A DNA stretch of 64,000 nucleotides, taken from the NCBI RefSeq assembly GCF_000210295.1, contig NC_026740.1, positions 1,805,691-1,869,690 of the forward strand. Direction: 5' to 3'. This stretch comes from Trypanosoma brucei gambiense DAL972 (taxonomy: Eukaryota; Euglenozoa; Kinetoplastea; Trypanosomatida; Trypanosomatidae). Numbering within the stretch: position 1 is the first letter of the stretch; each line of letters begins with the position of its first letter. The notes under the pieces were generated by a model that saw nothing but the letters and a program-made list of their open reading frames with translations, was not told the origin of the DNA and made no database searches. Of this stretch, positions 33,500 to 44,210 are shown one piece after another. A program made the translations under genes and the position numbers.

Positions 33500-33905
33500 A
33501 CACTTGTCTCTCCTATGTACCGCATGAAATTAAAAAAGAAAAACAGAATAATATCTTTTGGGCAAGACAACACGAAAAGGGCAATGCAACATATGCAGGA
33601 GAGAGACAGTTTCCTCCTTCCCTCAAACAATAGACACACGCCACACTACAGTCTCACAATCACATTGGTTATTTAAAAGCACTCACAACACTGTAAAAGG
33701 GACAAAAAGTCACTTCAAGCAAAGCATTACTTAGCATGCGATTACGTAGATATTCATATTGTTGCATGCCCTCCGTCACACGTTGGTAGGTTGGAACATG
33801 CTAACATCAACCATCCGTCCGTCCACACACACACGCACACACCGCTATTTAAAGCGGTTTCTATACATCATTCCACTACCCAAATCCCTTATGGAAAAGT
33901 TAGTC
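33500..33905 (+). repeat. Family intergenic repeat, copy C
   Basis: Contains the shared 5'-UTR side (polypyrimidine tract on the minus strand at ~33,522-33,540), 'gagagacagtttcctcc', 'acttagcatgcgattacgt' and the 'ctatttaaagcggt' near-palindrome. It is shorter than copies B and E on its 3'-UTR side; 33,906-34,184 is unique. Confidence 0.8.
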
Positions 33906-34184
33906 CTTCCACTTGATACAACGCACGACGTCTCCTTACGACGCAGTATGTTATGTACAGAAAATAAAATCAAGTAAAGGTGTAGAAAGAGTGACGAAAA
34001 AGTGGCATGGTAAGTTGTTATGTGTCCCGCATCAGTATCATTCGAACAGTCGCTGCCAATACCGCCAAGGATGTGACCAACATGGCACTCAAAATTCCAC
34101 CAAGCACTCGCACGAACCAGTGCCACTGCCGTCCCATACGCTCGCGGTGAATTCCTATCCAGCCTACCCATTACTCGGAACCGA

Positions 34185-34868
34185 TCACTGCGAGGTTACA
34201 TTTTCACCACCAACAGGCGGGGCAGTGTCTTCGGGCGTTTCGGATGCTGCGCTTCCATCGTTGGGCTCCCCACCTTCTTTCTCTGGCTTTTTGTCTCCCT
34301 CTCCGCCCAATGCGTTCTTCGATTCAGCGGAACTGCATTGTGTCGTTCTGGCTTTCACTTCGCTTGTCTCCGCTTCCCTTGACAGCACCTCCATCTTTGA
34401 TACTAAAGATTTGGCCTTCCACAATTTGACTCTAGCTTCACGCTTGAGCTCAGAAGACACTGGCATGAAAGACGACCAGAAGCCGCAATGCTTTCTTATA
34501 CCATTAAGCAACTCGCGCACGTCTTTCTTGTACTCAATTACCTGAGTCTCAATATATCTAATGGCATTGTATTGTTCCACTACTAATTTCACTTTATCCG
34601 AGTTAGCGTTTTCCGTCCCTTCCCTAGTTTCACTTAGTCTAGCAGCCTTCTCACAGGATGTCCTCACAACCTTTGCACGATCCCGGCTACCATGAAGGGC
34701 CTGAAGCAAGGCTGTGCAGCGGTCACTTATTGAATTAATTGATCTTCTCAGTGAATCACAATATCTCTCTCGCACTACCGTATTGCTGAATGCATTACCA
34801 CCCTGCACACTACATAGCATAGAAACGACAAGGCACACGGTGGCACCCCGCGCAAGCCTCATGGCCAT
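34185..34868 (-). CDS. Secreted 4-Cys/C-G-F-W family member with its own leader
   Basis: 227 aa. The signal peptide RLARGATVCLVVSMLCSVQG differs from the shared MNLAKK leader. Family pattern: RERYCDSL, VRTSCEKA, VVEQYNAIRYIETQV, K-H-C-G-F-W-S-S-F-M-P-V, and a fourth Cys in TTQCSSAES. The tail (~185-227) is Glu/Gly/Pro-rich and ends GGENVTSQ, with no GPI or membrane signal. Start: MAMRL gives two candidate Met codons two codons apart. A polypyrimidine tract on the minus strand near 34,900-34,915 fits trans-splicing. Likely co-transcribed with the other minus-strand members. Confidence 0.8.
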   Translation of the reverse strand: MAMRLARGATVCLVVSMLCSVQGGNAFSNTVVRERYCDSLRRSINSISDRCTALLQALHGSRDRAKVVRTSCEKAARLSETREGTENANSDKVKLVVEQYNAIRYIETQVIEYKKDVRELLNGIRKHCGFWSSFMPVSSELKREARVKLWKAKSLVSKMEVLSREAETSEVKARTTQCSSAESKNALGGEGDKKPEKEGGEPNDGSAASETPEDTAPPVGGENVTSQ

Positions 34869-34889
34869 CCTTGAAGACTACTTCCACAA

Positions 34890-35400
34890 ACGAAAGTTAT
34901 AAAAAAAAAAGAAAAACAGAATAATATCTTTTGGGCAGGACAATACGGAAAGCACATGTACATATGCAGGAGAGAGACAGTTTCCTCCTTCCCTCAAACA
35001 ATACACACACGCCACACTACAGTCTCAAAATCACGTTGGTTATTTAAAAGCACTCACAACACTGTAAAAGGGACAAAAAGTCACTTCAAGCAAAGCATTA
35101 CTTAGCATGCGATTACGTAGATATTCATATTGTTGCATGCCCTCCGTCACACGTTGGTAGGTTGGAACATGCTAACATCAACCATCCGTCCGTCCACACA
35201 CACACGCACATACCGCTATTTAAAGCGGTTTCTATACATCATTCCACTACCCAAATCCCTTATGGAAAAATAGAACCCGGAGCACGTCGCCGATCTGTTC
35301 ATATCTTCAATAAAAAGAACAAAAAGTAAACCATATTAATGTTATAAAGCAATAAAGGAAAACCACAGCACGCAGCTGAATAACTTGTTATCGTCTAAGA
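34890..35400 (+). repeat. Family intergenic repeat, copy D
   Basis: Same order of landmarks as copy C, plus the 3'-UTR type seen in copies A and G ('gagcacgtcgccgatctgtt', 'ataaaaagaacaaaaagtaa', 'gcacgcagctgaataacttg'). Confidence 0.8.
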
Positions 35401-35575
35401 GACCATAATTCTGCCACCACTGCCCATCGGGCTGAAAGAACAGATGAGTGTAGCAATACTCTCGGCGGCCACATTAAGAAACAGCCTGTCGCATCCCTTT
35501 AGTATTCAGCGTGCCTTACATTCTCCTCAGCAGCGTAGTTAGCATCCACCCCCATTCCAGTTATCACTTAATGGC

Positions 35576-36283
35576 TCAATTAGCAGATTCAGTGCCCGCA
35601 TGTTCCTCACGGGTCTCGGACGAGGTAGTGGACGTGGCCCTATCGAGCTCACGAGTTCCGACAGTTGGAGTGGTGTCTTGTAGTGAGTCACCGCCACTTT
35701 GCGGCTCCGCTTCACTTCTTGTGACTTCCTCCTGCGTATCTGTAGCTGGCGCGGAGCACCACTCCCCTGAAGCGTGAGAAGCATAAGATTTCGCATTTTC
35801 ACTGAGTGATTCCACCTTCGATATCAATTCTGAAGCCACCTCAAGGTGGCGTTTTGTGATATCACGCAGAAACGAGGATACGGGAGTGAAAGACAACCAG
35901 AAGCCGCAGTGCTTTCCCAAACCGATTAATAAATCGTGAATTTTTTTTTCGTAATCGGATATCTGCCGTTCATTATACATAATAGCGTTGTAGTACTCAT
36001 TCACTAATTTCATTTTATCCGAGTTAGCAGCATCACTCACTTCCTTCTCTTCACTTAACTTAACAAACCTTTCGCAATTTTCTTTAACATTCTCCACCTT
36101 ATGAAGTGCATCCTCAAAAACATTCCAGGTGTCAGTAAACCGCTTCCCCAATTCCTCAACTGTTGCCTTCAACTTTATACAGTATTCCCCTTTTTTTTCA
36201 ACCAGAGAAAAACCACGCACGCCCCCCACATTGCACAGAATGGCAATGAAAAGGCACACGATGATTTTCTTCGCTAGATTCAT
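35576..36283 (-). CDS. Secreted 4-Cys/C-G-F-W family member with shared MNLAKK leader
   Basis: 235 aa from the ATG at 36,283. Leader MNLAKKIIVCLFIAILCNVGG, then a unique body: EYCIKLK, VKENCERF, LVNEYYNAIMYNERQISDY, K-H-C-G-F-W-L-S-F-T-P-V, GEWCSAP. The tail is Ser/Thr/Glu-rich and ends HAGTESAN. No hydrophobic end. Upstream on the minus strand (36,284-36,345) is the 5' UTR shared with two other members: a T/C tract at ~36,318-36,340, then TACATAG with the AG as likely acceptor. Confidence 0.82.
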   Translation of the reverse strand: MNLAKKIIVCLFIAILCNVGGVRGFSLVEKKGEYCIKLKATVEELGKRFTDTWNVFEDALHKVENVKENCERFVKLSEEKEVSDAANSDKMKLVNEYYNAIMYNERQISDYEKKIHDLLIGLGKHCGFWLSFTPVSSFLRDITKRHLEVASELISKVESLSENAKSYASHASGEWCSAPATDTQEEVTRSEAEPQSGGDSLQDTTPTVGTRELDRATSTTSSETREEHAGTESAN

Positions 36284-36299
36284 TGTCACACACTTGTCT

Positions 36300-36950
36300 C
36301 TCCTATGTACCGCATGAAATTAAAAAAGAAAAACAGAATAATATCTTTTGGGCAAGACAATACGAAAAGGGCAATGCAACATATGCAGGAGAGAGACAGT
36401 TTCCTCCTTCCCTCAAACAATAGACACACGCCACACTACAGTCTCAAAATCACATTGGTTATTTAAAAGCACTCACAACACTGTAAAAGGGACAAAAAGT
36501 CACTTCAAGCAAAGCATTACTTAGCATGCGATTACGTAGATATTCATATTGTTGCATGCCCTCCGCCACACGTTGGTACGTTGGAACATGCTAACTCCCT
36601 TATCTCACGGCCGCTCCTCCCCACACACACGCACATACCGCTATTTAAAGCGGTTTCTATACATCATTCAACTACCCAAATCCCTTATAGAAAAATAGAA
36701 CGACCACCATGGCACTTTTCCCACAAGCTCATCAGGCCCAAAGGAAGAAAATAAACAATCTAAATGATAGCAATAATATAATGTAAAAATAAAGCAATAA
36801 AAACAACACTAGTGAACACCGACACGACCCTTCACCACATAAACAGGACCATTACTATTAACACTGTTCTAACAAACTAACCGACCAATAATTGAGCGAT
36901 AATCACACTATCTACGATAAAACAAAAAAGGTATTCTACCCAACAGCTGT
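36300..36950 (+). repeat. Family intergenic repeat, copy E
   Basis: About 580 bp from ~36,375 matches 43,580-44,160 in inverted orientation, including the variant 'ctcccttatctcacggccgc' (36,594-36,614) that other copies lack. This shows E and F are each other's closest relatives. Confidence 0.82.
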
Positions 36951-36983
36951 TGGATCACTATAAACACATCATGCCCCAATCCA

Positions 36984-39900
36984 TTATTGCACAGACACAC
37001 CCTCGGCACCTACGGATCCAGCAGCTTCTTTAGGTCCAGCACTTTCCTCAGATCCAGCACTTTCTTTAGGTCCAGCACTTCCCTCAGATCCAGTACTTTC
37101 TTTAGGTCCAGCACTTCCCTCAGATCCAGCACTTTCTTTAGGTCCAGCACTTTCTTTAGGTCCAGCACTTTCTTTAGGTCCAGCACTTTCTTTAGGTCCA
37201 GCACTTCCCTCAGATCCAGCACTTTCTTTAGGTCCAGCACTTTCTTTAGGTCCAGCACTTTCTTTAGGTCCAGCACTTTCTTTAGATCCAGCACTTTCTT
37301 CAGGTCCAGCACTTTCTTTAGGTCCAGCACTTTCTTTAGGTCCAGCACTTTCTTTAGGTCCAGCACTTTCTTTAGGTCCAGCACTTTCTTTAGGTCCAGC
37401 ACTTTCTTTAGGTCCAGCACTTTCTTTGGGTCCAGCACTTTCTTTAGATCCAGCACTTTCTTTAGGTCCAGCACTTTCTTTAGGTCCAGCACTTCCCTCA
37501 GATCCAGCAGTTTCTTTGGGTCCAGCACTTTCCTCAGATCCAGCACTTTCTTTAGGTCCAGCACTTTCCTCAGATCCAGCACTTTCCTCAGATCCAGCAC
37601 TTTCTTTGGGTCCAGCACTTTCTTTAGGTCCAGCACTTTCTTTAGGTCCAGCACTTTCCTCAGATCCAGCACTTTCTTTAGGTCCAGCACTTTCTTTAGG
37701 TCCAGCACTTTCTTTAGGTCCAGCACTTTCTTTAGGTCCAGCACTTTCTTTGGGTCCAGCACTTTCTTTGGGTCCAGCACTTTCTTTAGGTCCAGCACTT
37801 TCTTTGGGTCCAGCACTTTCTTTGGGTCCAGCACTTTCTTTAGGTCCAGCACTTTCTTTAGGTCCAGCACTTCCCTCAGATCCAGCACTTTCTTTGGGTC
37901 CAGCACCTTCTTTAGGATCAGCAGTTTCTTTAGGTCCAGCACTTCCCTCAGATCCAGCACTTTCCTCAGATCCAGCACTTTCTTTAGGTCCAGCACTTTC
38001 TTTGGGTCCAGCACTTTCCTCAGATCCAGCAGTTTCTTTGGGTCCAGCACTTTCTTTAGGTCCAGCACTTTCTTTAGGTCCAGCACTTTCTTTAGGTCCA
38101 GCACTTTCTTTGGATCCAGCACTTTCTTTGGGTCCAGCACTTTCTTTGGGTCCAGCACTTTCTTTGGGTCCAGCACTTTCTTTAGGTCCAGCACTTTCTT
38201 TGGGTCCAGCACTTTCCTCAGATCCAGCACTTTCTTTAGGTCCAGCAGCTTCTTTAGGTCCAGCACTTCCCCCAGATCCAGCAGTTTCTTTGGGTCCAGC
38301 AGTTTCTTTGGGTCCAGCAGTTTCTTTGGGTCCAGCACTTTCCTCAGATCCAGCACTTCCCTCAGATCCAGCAGTTTCTTTGGGTCCAGCAGTTTCTTTA
38401 GGTCCAGCAGTTTCTTTGGGTCCAGCACTTTCTTTGGGTCCAGCACTTTCTTTAGGTCCAGCACTTTCTTTAGGTCCAGCGCTTTCTTTGGGTCCAGCAC
38501 TTTCTTTGGGTCCAGCACTTTCTTTAGGTCCAGCACTTTCTTTAGGTTCAACACTTTCCTCAGATCCAGCACTTCCCTCAGATCCAGCACTTTCTTTAGG
38601 TTCAGCACTTTCTTTAGGTCCAGCACTTTCTTTGGGTCCAGCACTTTCTTTGGGTCCAGCACTTTCTTTAGATCCAGCACTTTCTTTAGGTTCAGCACTT
38701 TCCTCAGATCCAGCACTTCCCTCAGATCCAGCACTTTCTTTAGATCCAGCACTTTCTTTAGGTTCAGCACTTTCTTTAGATCCAGCACTTCCCTCAGATC
38801 CAGCACTTTCTTTAGGTCCAGCACTTTCTTTGGGTCCAGCACTTTCTTTGGGTCCAGCACTTTCTTTGGATCCAGCGCTTTCTTTAGGTCCAGCACTTTC
38901 TTTGGGTCCAGCACTTTCTTTGGGTCCAGCACTTTCTTTAGGTCCAGCAGTTTCTTTGGGTCCAGCACTTCCTTCAGATCCAGCAGTTTCTTTGGGTCCA
39001 GCAGTTTCTTTGGGTCCAGCACTTTCTTTAGATCCAGCACTTTCTTTAGGTCCAGCACTTTCTTTGGGTCCAGCACTTTCTTTAGGTCCAGCAGTTTCTT
39101 TGGGTCCAGCACTTTCCTCAGGTCCAGCAGTTTCTTTGGGTCCAGCACTTTCCTCAGATCCAGCACTTTCTTTGGGTCCAGCACTTCCCTCAGATCCAGC
39201 ACTTTCTTTAGGTCCAGCACTTTCCTCAGATCCAGCACTTTCTTTAGGTCCAGCACTTTCCTTAGATCCAGCACCTTCTTTAGGTCCAGCACTTTCTTTA
39301 GGTCCAGCACTTTCTTTAGGTCCAGCAGTTTCTTTGGGTCCAGCACTTTCCTCAGATCCAGCACTTTCCTCAGATCCAGCAGTTTCTTCAGATCCAGCAG
39401 TTTCTTTAGGTCCAGCACTTTCTTTAGATCCAGCACTTTCTTTAGGTTCAGCACTTTCTTTAGGTCCAGCACTTTCTTCAGATCCAGCACTTTCTTTAGG
39501 TCCAGCACTTTCTTTAGGTCCAGCGCTTTCTTTAGGTCCAGCAGTTTCTTTAGGTCCAGCAGTTTCTTTAGATCCAGCACTTTCTTTAGGTCCAGCACTT
39601 TCTTTAGGTCCAGCAGTTTTTTTGGGTCCAGCAGTTTCTTTAGGTCCAGCAGTTTCTTTAGGTCCAGCACTTTCCTCAGATCCAGCACTTTCTTTGGGTC
39701 CAGCACTTCCCCCAGGTCCAGCACTTTCTTTGGGTCCAGCAGTTTCTTTGGGTCCAGCAGTTTCTTTAGGTCCAGCAGTTTCTTTGGGTCCAGCAGTTTC
39801 TTTAGGTCCAGCACTTTCCTCAGATCCAGCACTTTCTTTGGGTCCAGCACTTTCTTTAGGTCCAGCACTTTCTTTAGGTCCAGCAGTTTCTTTGGGTCCG

Positions 39901-40213
39901 GCACTTCCTTTAGGTCCAGCACTTTCTTTGGGTCCGGCACTTTCTTTAGGTCCAGCAGTTTCTTTGGGTCCAGCACTTCCTTTAGGTCCAGCACTTTCTT
40001 TGGGTCCGGCACTTTCCTCACATCCAGCACTTTCTTTGGGTCCAGCAGCTTCCTTGGTGGTGACCGTTTCTTTTGGCGACTGGGATGTCGCACCACTGCT
40101 TTTGGGTTCCTCTTGTTTTTTCTTTGCCTTTTCTTCCTCCTCCCCCGCCAATACATTCTCTGTCCCCACCAAGACGCATCTGTTTCTTACGGCGGTATCG
40201 CTGTGATTTTTTG
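36984..40213 (-). CDS. Secreted family member with giant hexapeptide-repeat tail (C-terminal part, split by a gap)
   Basis: Minus-strand frame open from the gap edge at 40,213 to the stop at 36,984. It begins VRNRCVLVGTENVLAGEEEE, then a Lys/Glu-rich linker, then about 168 copies of a six-residue unit (GPKESA, with GPKETA, GSEESA, GSEGSA and GSKESA variants), ending AAGSVGAEGVSVQ. The N-terminal part of the same gene is at 48,060-48,825: the 225 bases 39,989-40,213 are identical to 48,111-48,335. Joined, the gene would encode about 1,240 residues: leader, 4-Cys helical domain, then an extended hydrophilic repeat. No C-terminal anchor. The repeat has no stop in this frame over ~3 kb, which argues for selection on this frame, although two other frames are also open by arithmetic of the unit. 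Confidence 0.8.
37010..40060. repeat. 18-bp tandem repeat tract 1 (~168 units)
   Basis: Unit on the minus strand: GGACCTAAAGAAAGTGCT, with variation at the Pro/Ser codon (ACC/TCT), Lys/Glu codon (AAA/GAG), and Ser/Thr codon (AGT/ACT). Unit length stays at multiples of 3 throughout. Variants are interspersed, not blocked. Confidence 0.95.
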
Positions 40214-40313
40214 NNNNNNNNNNNNNNNNNNNNNNNNNNNNNNNNNNNNNNNNNNNNNNNNNNNNNNNNNNNNNNNNNNNNNNNNNNNNNNNNNNNNNNN
40301 NNNNNNNNNNNNN
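40214..40313. other. Assembly gap, 100 N
   Basis: Exactly 100 N, the conventional unknown-size gap. The flanks are the middle of a minus-strand gene (left) and the middle of a plus-strand gene (right), so this join cannot reflect a normal gene. Confidence 0.98.
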
Positions 40314-43300
40314 ACGAAATGTCCTCCGAAAAAGAGGTCAATAGGGACAAACAAAACAAAAAATAGCAGTCCAACTTCCTTAGAGTCGCCCAAAACGCAA
40401 GGTACCCCCGTCAGGCCTGGGGGTCTTGTCGACCCTAAAGAAAGTGCTGGATCTAAAGAAAGTGCTGAACCTAAAGAAAGTGCTGGATCTGAGGGAAGTG
40501 CTGGACCTAAAGGAAGTGCCGGACCCAAAGAAAGTGCTGGACCTAAAGAAAGTGCTGGATCTAAAGAAACTGCTGGACCCAAAGAAACTGCTGGACCCAA
40601 AGAAACTGCTGGACCCAAAGAAACTGCTGGATCTGAGGGAAGTGCTGGACCCAAAGAAACTTCTGGACCCAAAGAAGCTGCCGGACCCAAAGAAAGTGCT
40701 GGACCCAAAGAAACTGCTGGACCCAAAGAAACTGCTGGATCTAAAGAAACTGCTGGATCCAAAGAAACTGCTGGACCCAAAGAAAGTGCTGGACCCAAAG
40801 AAACTGCTGGACCTAAAGTAAGTGCTGGATCTAAAGAAACTGCTGGACCCAAAGAAACTGCTGGACCCAAAGAAACTGCTGGACCCAAAGAAACTGCTGG
40901 ACCCAAAGAAACTGCTGGATCTGAGGGAAGTGCTGGACCCAAAGAAACTTCTGGATCTGAGGGAAGTGCTGAACCTAAAGAAAGTGCTGGACCTAAAGAA
41001 GCTGCTGGACCCAAAGAAAGTGCTGGACCCAAAGAAACTGCTGGACCTAAAGAAAGTGCTGGATCTAAAGAAACTGCTGGACCCAAAGAAACTGCTGGAC
41101 CCAAAGAAACTGCTGGACCCAAAGAAACTGCTGGACCTAAAGAAAGTGCTGGACCTAAAGAAAGTGCTGGACCTAAAGAAAGTGCTGGATCTAAAGAAAC
41201 TGCTGGACCCAAAGAAAGTGCTGGACCCAAAGAAAGTGCTGGACCCAAAGAAAGTGCTGGACCTAAAGAAAGTGCTGGACCTAAAGAAAGTGCTGGACCC
41301 AAAGAAAGTGCTGGACCCAAAGAAACTGCTGGACCTAAAGAAAGTGCTGGACCCAAAGAAAGTGCTGGACCTAAAGAAAGTGCTGGACCTAAAGAAAGTG
41401 CTGGACCCAAAGAAACTGCTGGACCCAAAGAAAGTGCTGGACCCAAAGAAACTGCTGGATCTGAGGAAAGTGCTGGACCTAAAGAAACTGCTGGACCTAA
41501 AGAAAGTGCTGGATCTAAAGAAAGTGCTGGACCTAAAGAAAGTGCTGGACCTAAAGAAAGTGCTGGACCTAAAGAAAGTGCTGGACCCAAAGAAAGTGCT
41601 GGACCCAAAGAAAGTGCTGGACCTAAAGAAAGTGCTGGACCTAAAGAAAGTGCTGGACCTAAAGAAAGTGCTGGACCTAAAGAAAGTGCTGGATCTAAAG
41701 AAAGTGCTGGATCTAAAGAAAGTGCTGGACCTAAAGAAAGTGCTGGACCTAAAGAAAGTGCTGGACCTAAAGAAAGTGCTGGATCTAAAGAAAGTGCTGG
41801 ACCTAAAGAAAGTGCTGGACCTAAAGAAAGTGCTGGATCTGAAGGAAAGTGCTGGACCTAAAGAAAGTGCTGGACCTAAAGAAAGTGCTGGATCTGAGGA
41901 AAGTGCTGGACCTAAAGAAAGTGCTGGATCTGAGGAAAGTGCTGGACCTAAAGAAAGTGCTGGACCTAAAGAAAGTGCTGGACCTAAAGAAAGTGCTGAC
42001 CTAAAGAAAGTGCTGGATCTAAAGAAAGTGCTGGACCTAAAGAAAGTGCTGGATCTGAGGAAAGTGCTGGATCTAAAGAAACTGCTGGACCTAAGGAAAG
42101 TGCTGGATCTAAAGAAAGTGCTGGACCTAAAGAAAGTGCTGGATCTGAAGAAAGTGCTGGATCTAAAGAAAGTGCTGGACCTAAAGAAAGTGCTGGACCT
42201 AAGGAAAGTGCTGGACCTAAAGAAAGTGCTGGACCTAAAGAAAGTGCTGGACCTAAAGAAAGTGCTGCTGGATCTAAAGAAAGTGCTGGATCTAAAGAAA
42301 GTGCTGGACCTAAAGAAAGTGCTGGATCTAAAGAAAGTGCTGGATCTAAAGAAAGTGCTGGACCTAAAGAAAGTGCTGGACCTAAAGAAAGTGCTGGACC
42401 TAAAGAAAGTGCTGGACCCAAAGAAAGTGCTGGACCTAAAGAAAGTGCTGGACCTAAAGAAAGTGCTGGATCTAAAGAAAGTGCTGGACCTAAAGAAAGT
42501 GCTGGACCTAAAGAAAGTGCTGGACCTAAAGAAAGTGCTGGACCCAAAGAAAGTGCTGGACCCAAAGAAAGTGCTGGACCTAAAGAAAGTGCTGGACCTA
42601 AAGAAAGTGCTGGATCTAAAGAAAGTGCTGGACCTAAAGAAAGTGCTGGACCTAAAGAAAGTGCTGGACCTAAAGAAAGTGCTGGACCCAAAGAAAGTGC
42701 TGGACCTAAAGAAAGTGCTGGACCTAAAGAAAGTGCTGGACCTAAAGAAACTGCTGGACCCAAAGAAAGTGCTGGACCCAAAGAAAGTGCTGGATCTAAA
42801 GAAAGTGCTGGACCTAAAGAAACTGCTGGATCTAAAGAAAGTGCTGGACCTAAAGAAACTGCTGGATCTAAAGAAAGTGCTGGACCTAAAGAAAGTGCTG
42901 GACCTAAAGAAAGTGCTGGACCTAAAGAAACTGCTGGACCTAAAGAAAGTGCTGGATCTAAAGAAAGTGCTGGACCTAAAGAAAGTGCTGGACCTAAAGA
43001 AACTGCTGGACCTAAAGAAAGTGCTGGACCTAAAGAAAGTGCTGGATCTAAAGAAAGTGCTGGACCCAAAGAAACTGCTGGACCCAAAGAAAGTGCTGGA
43101 CCCAAAGAAACTGCTGGACCTAAAGAAAGTGCTGGACCTAAAGAAACTGCTGGACCCAAAGAAACTGCTGGACCCAAAGAAAGTGCTGGACCCAAAGAAA
43201 CTGCTGGACCTAAAGAAAGTGCTGGACCCAAAGAAACTGCTGGACCTAAAGAAAGTGCTGGATCTAAAGAAAGTGCTGAACCTAAAGAAACTGCTGGACC

Positions 43301-43448
43301 TAAGGAAAGTGCTGGACCTAAAGAAACTGCTGGACCTAAAGAAAGTGCTGGACCTAAAGAAAGTGCTGGACCTAAAGAAAGTGCTGGACCTAAAGAAAGT
43401 GCTGGATCTGAAGAAAGTGCTGGACCTAAAGAAACTGCTGGATCCTAA
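40314..43448 (+). pseudogene. Plus-strand family member, repeat tail only, N-terminus missing at the gap
   Basis: Starts at the equivalent of residue ~180 of the gene at 44,211: the first ~120 bases match 44,752-44,870, including RPGGLVDPKESAGSKE. One extra G near 40,345 (AATAGGGAC versus AATAGGAC) would put the upstream frame into a stop. Then about 167 hexapeptide units follow. An inserted base at ~41,838 (GAAGGAAAGTGCT) and a missing base at ~41,998 (GTGCTGACC) compensate each other, so the GPKESA frame is off for ~160 bp only. Stop at 43,446-43,448 (ETAGS). It is either a pseudogene or an intact gene with contig-edge and repeat-region sequencing errors. Confidence 0.65.
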
Positions 43449-43579
43449 GAAAATGCTGGAACCTAAGAAAATGCTGGGACCTAAGAAAATGCTGGACCCC
43501 AAGAAAATGCTGGAACTTAAGAAAATGCTGGATCCGTTGGTCCGGGGGGGGGTCTGGGCCTTAAGGAGTGGGGCCTGAT

Positions 43580-44160
43580 GTGCTTATAGTGATCCAACAG
43601 CTGTTGGGTAGAATACCTTTTTGTTTTTTCGTAGATAGTGTGATTATCGCTCAATTATTGGTCGGTTAGTTGTTAGGAACAGTGTTAATAGTAATGGTCC
43701 TGTTTATGTGGTGAAGGGTCGTGTCGGTGTTCACTAGTGTTGTTTTTATTGCTTTATTTTTACATTATATTATTGATATCATTTAGATTGTTTATTTTCT
43801 TCCTTTGGGCCTGATGAGCTTGTGGGAAAAGTGCCATGGTGGTCGTTCTATTTTTCTATATGGGATTTGGGTAGTGGAATGATGTATAGAAACCGCTTTA
43901 AATAGCGGTATGTGCGTGTGTGTGGGGAGGAGCGGCCGTGAGATAAGGGAGTTAGCATGTTCCAACGTACCAACGTGTGACGGAGGGCATGCAACAATAT
44001 GAATATCTACGTAACCGCATGCTAAGTAATGCTTTGCTTGAAGTGACTTTTTGTCCCTTTTACAGTGTTGTGAGTGCTTTTAAATAACCAATGTGATTTT
44101 GAGACTGTAGTGTGGCGTGTGTGTATTGTTTGAGGGAAGGAGGAAACTGTCTCTCCTGCA
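43580..44160 (-). repeat. Family intergenic repeat, copy F (inverted)
   Basis: Reverse complement of copy E (36,375-36,948) with few changes. It lies between the two plus-strand repeat-tail genes. Also contains the 'taaagcaataaaaacaacac' 3'-UTR block of copy B. Confidence 0.85.
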
Positions 44161-44210
44161 TGTGCATGTGCTATTTTTTTTTTGTTTTTGTGTTGTTGTC
44201 GTTGAAGAAA

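Noticed and set aside
37010..40060. CRISPR-like array
   Set aside because: Direct repeats without unique spacers, inside a eukaryotic coding sequence.
36987..43578. Very long open frames in other frames and on the opposite strand of the repeat tracts (ALSLGP-, STFFRS- and DLKKVL-type proteins)
   Set aside because: An 18-bp unit without stop codons in several frames stays open by arithmetic. Only the GPKESA frame links to a signal peptide, the four-Cys body and a natural stop. One of these frames even runs through a 100-N gap.
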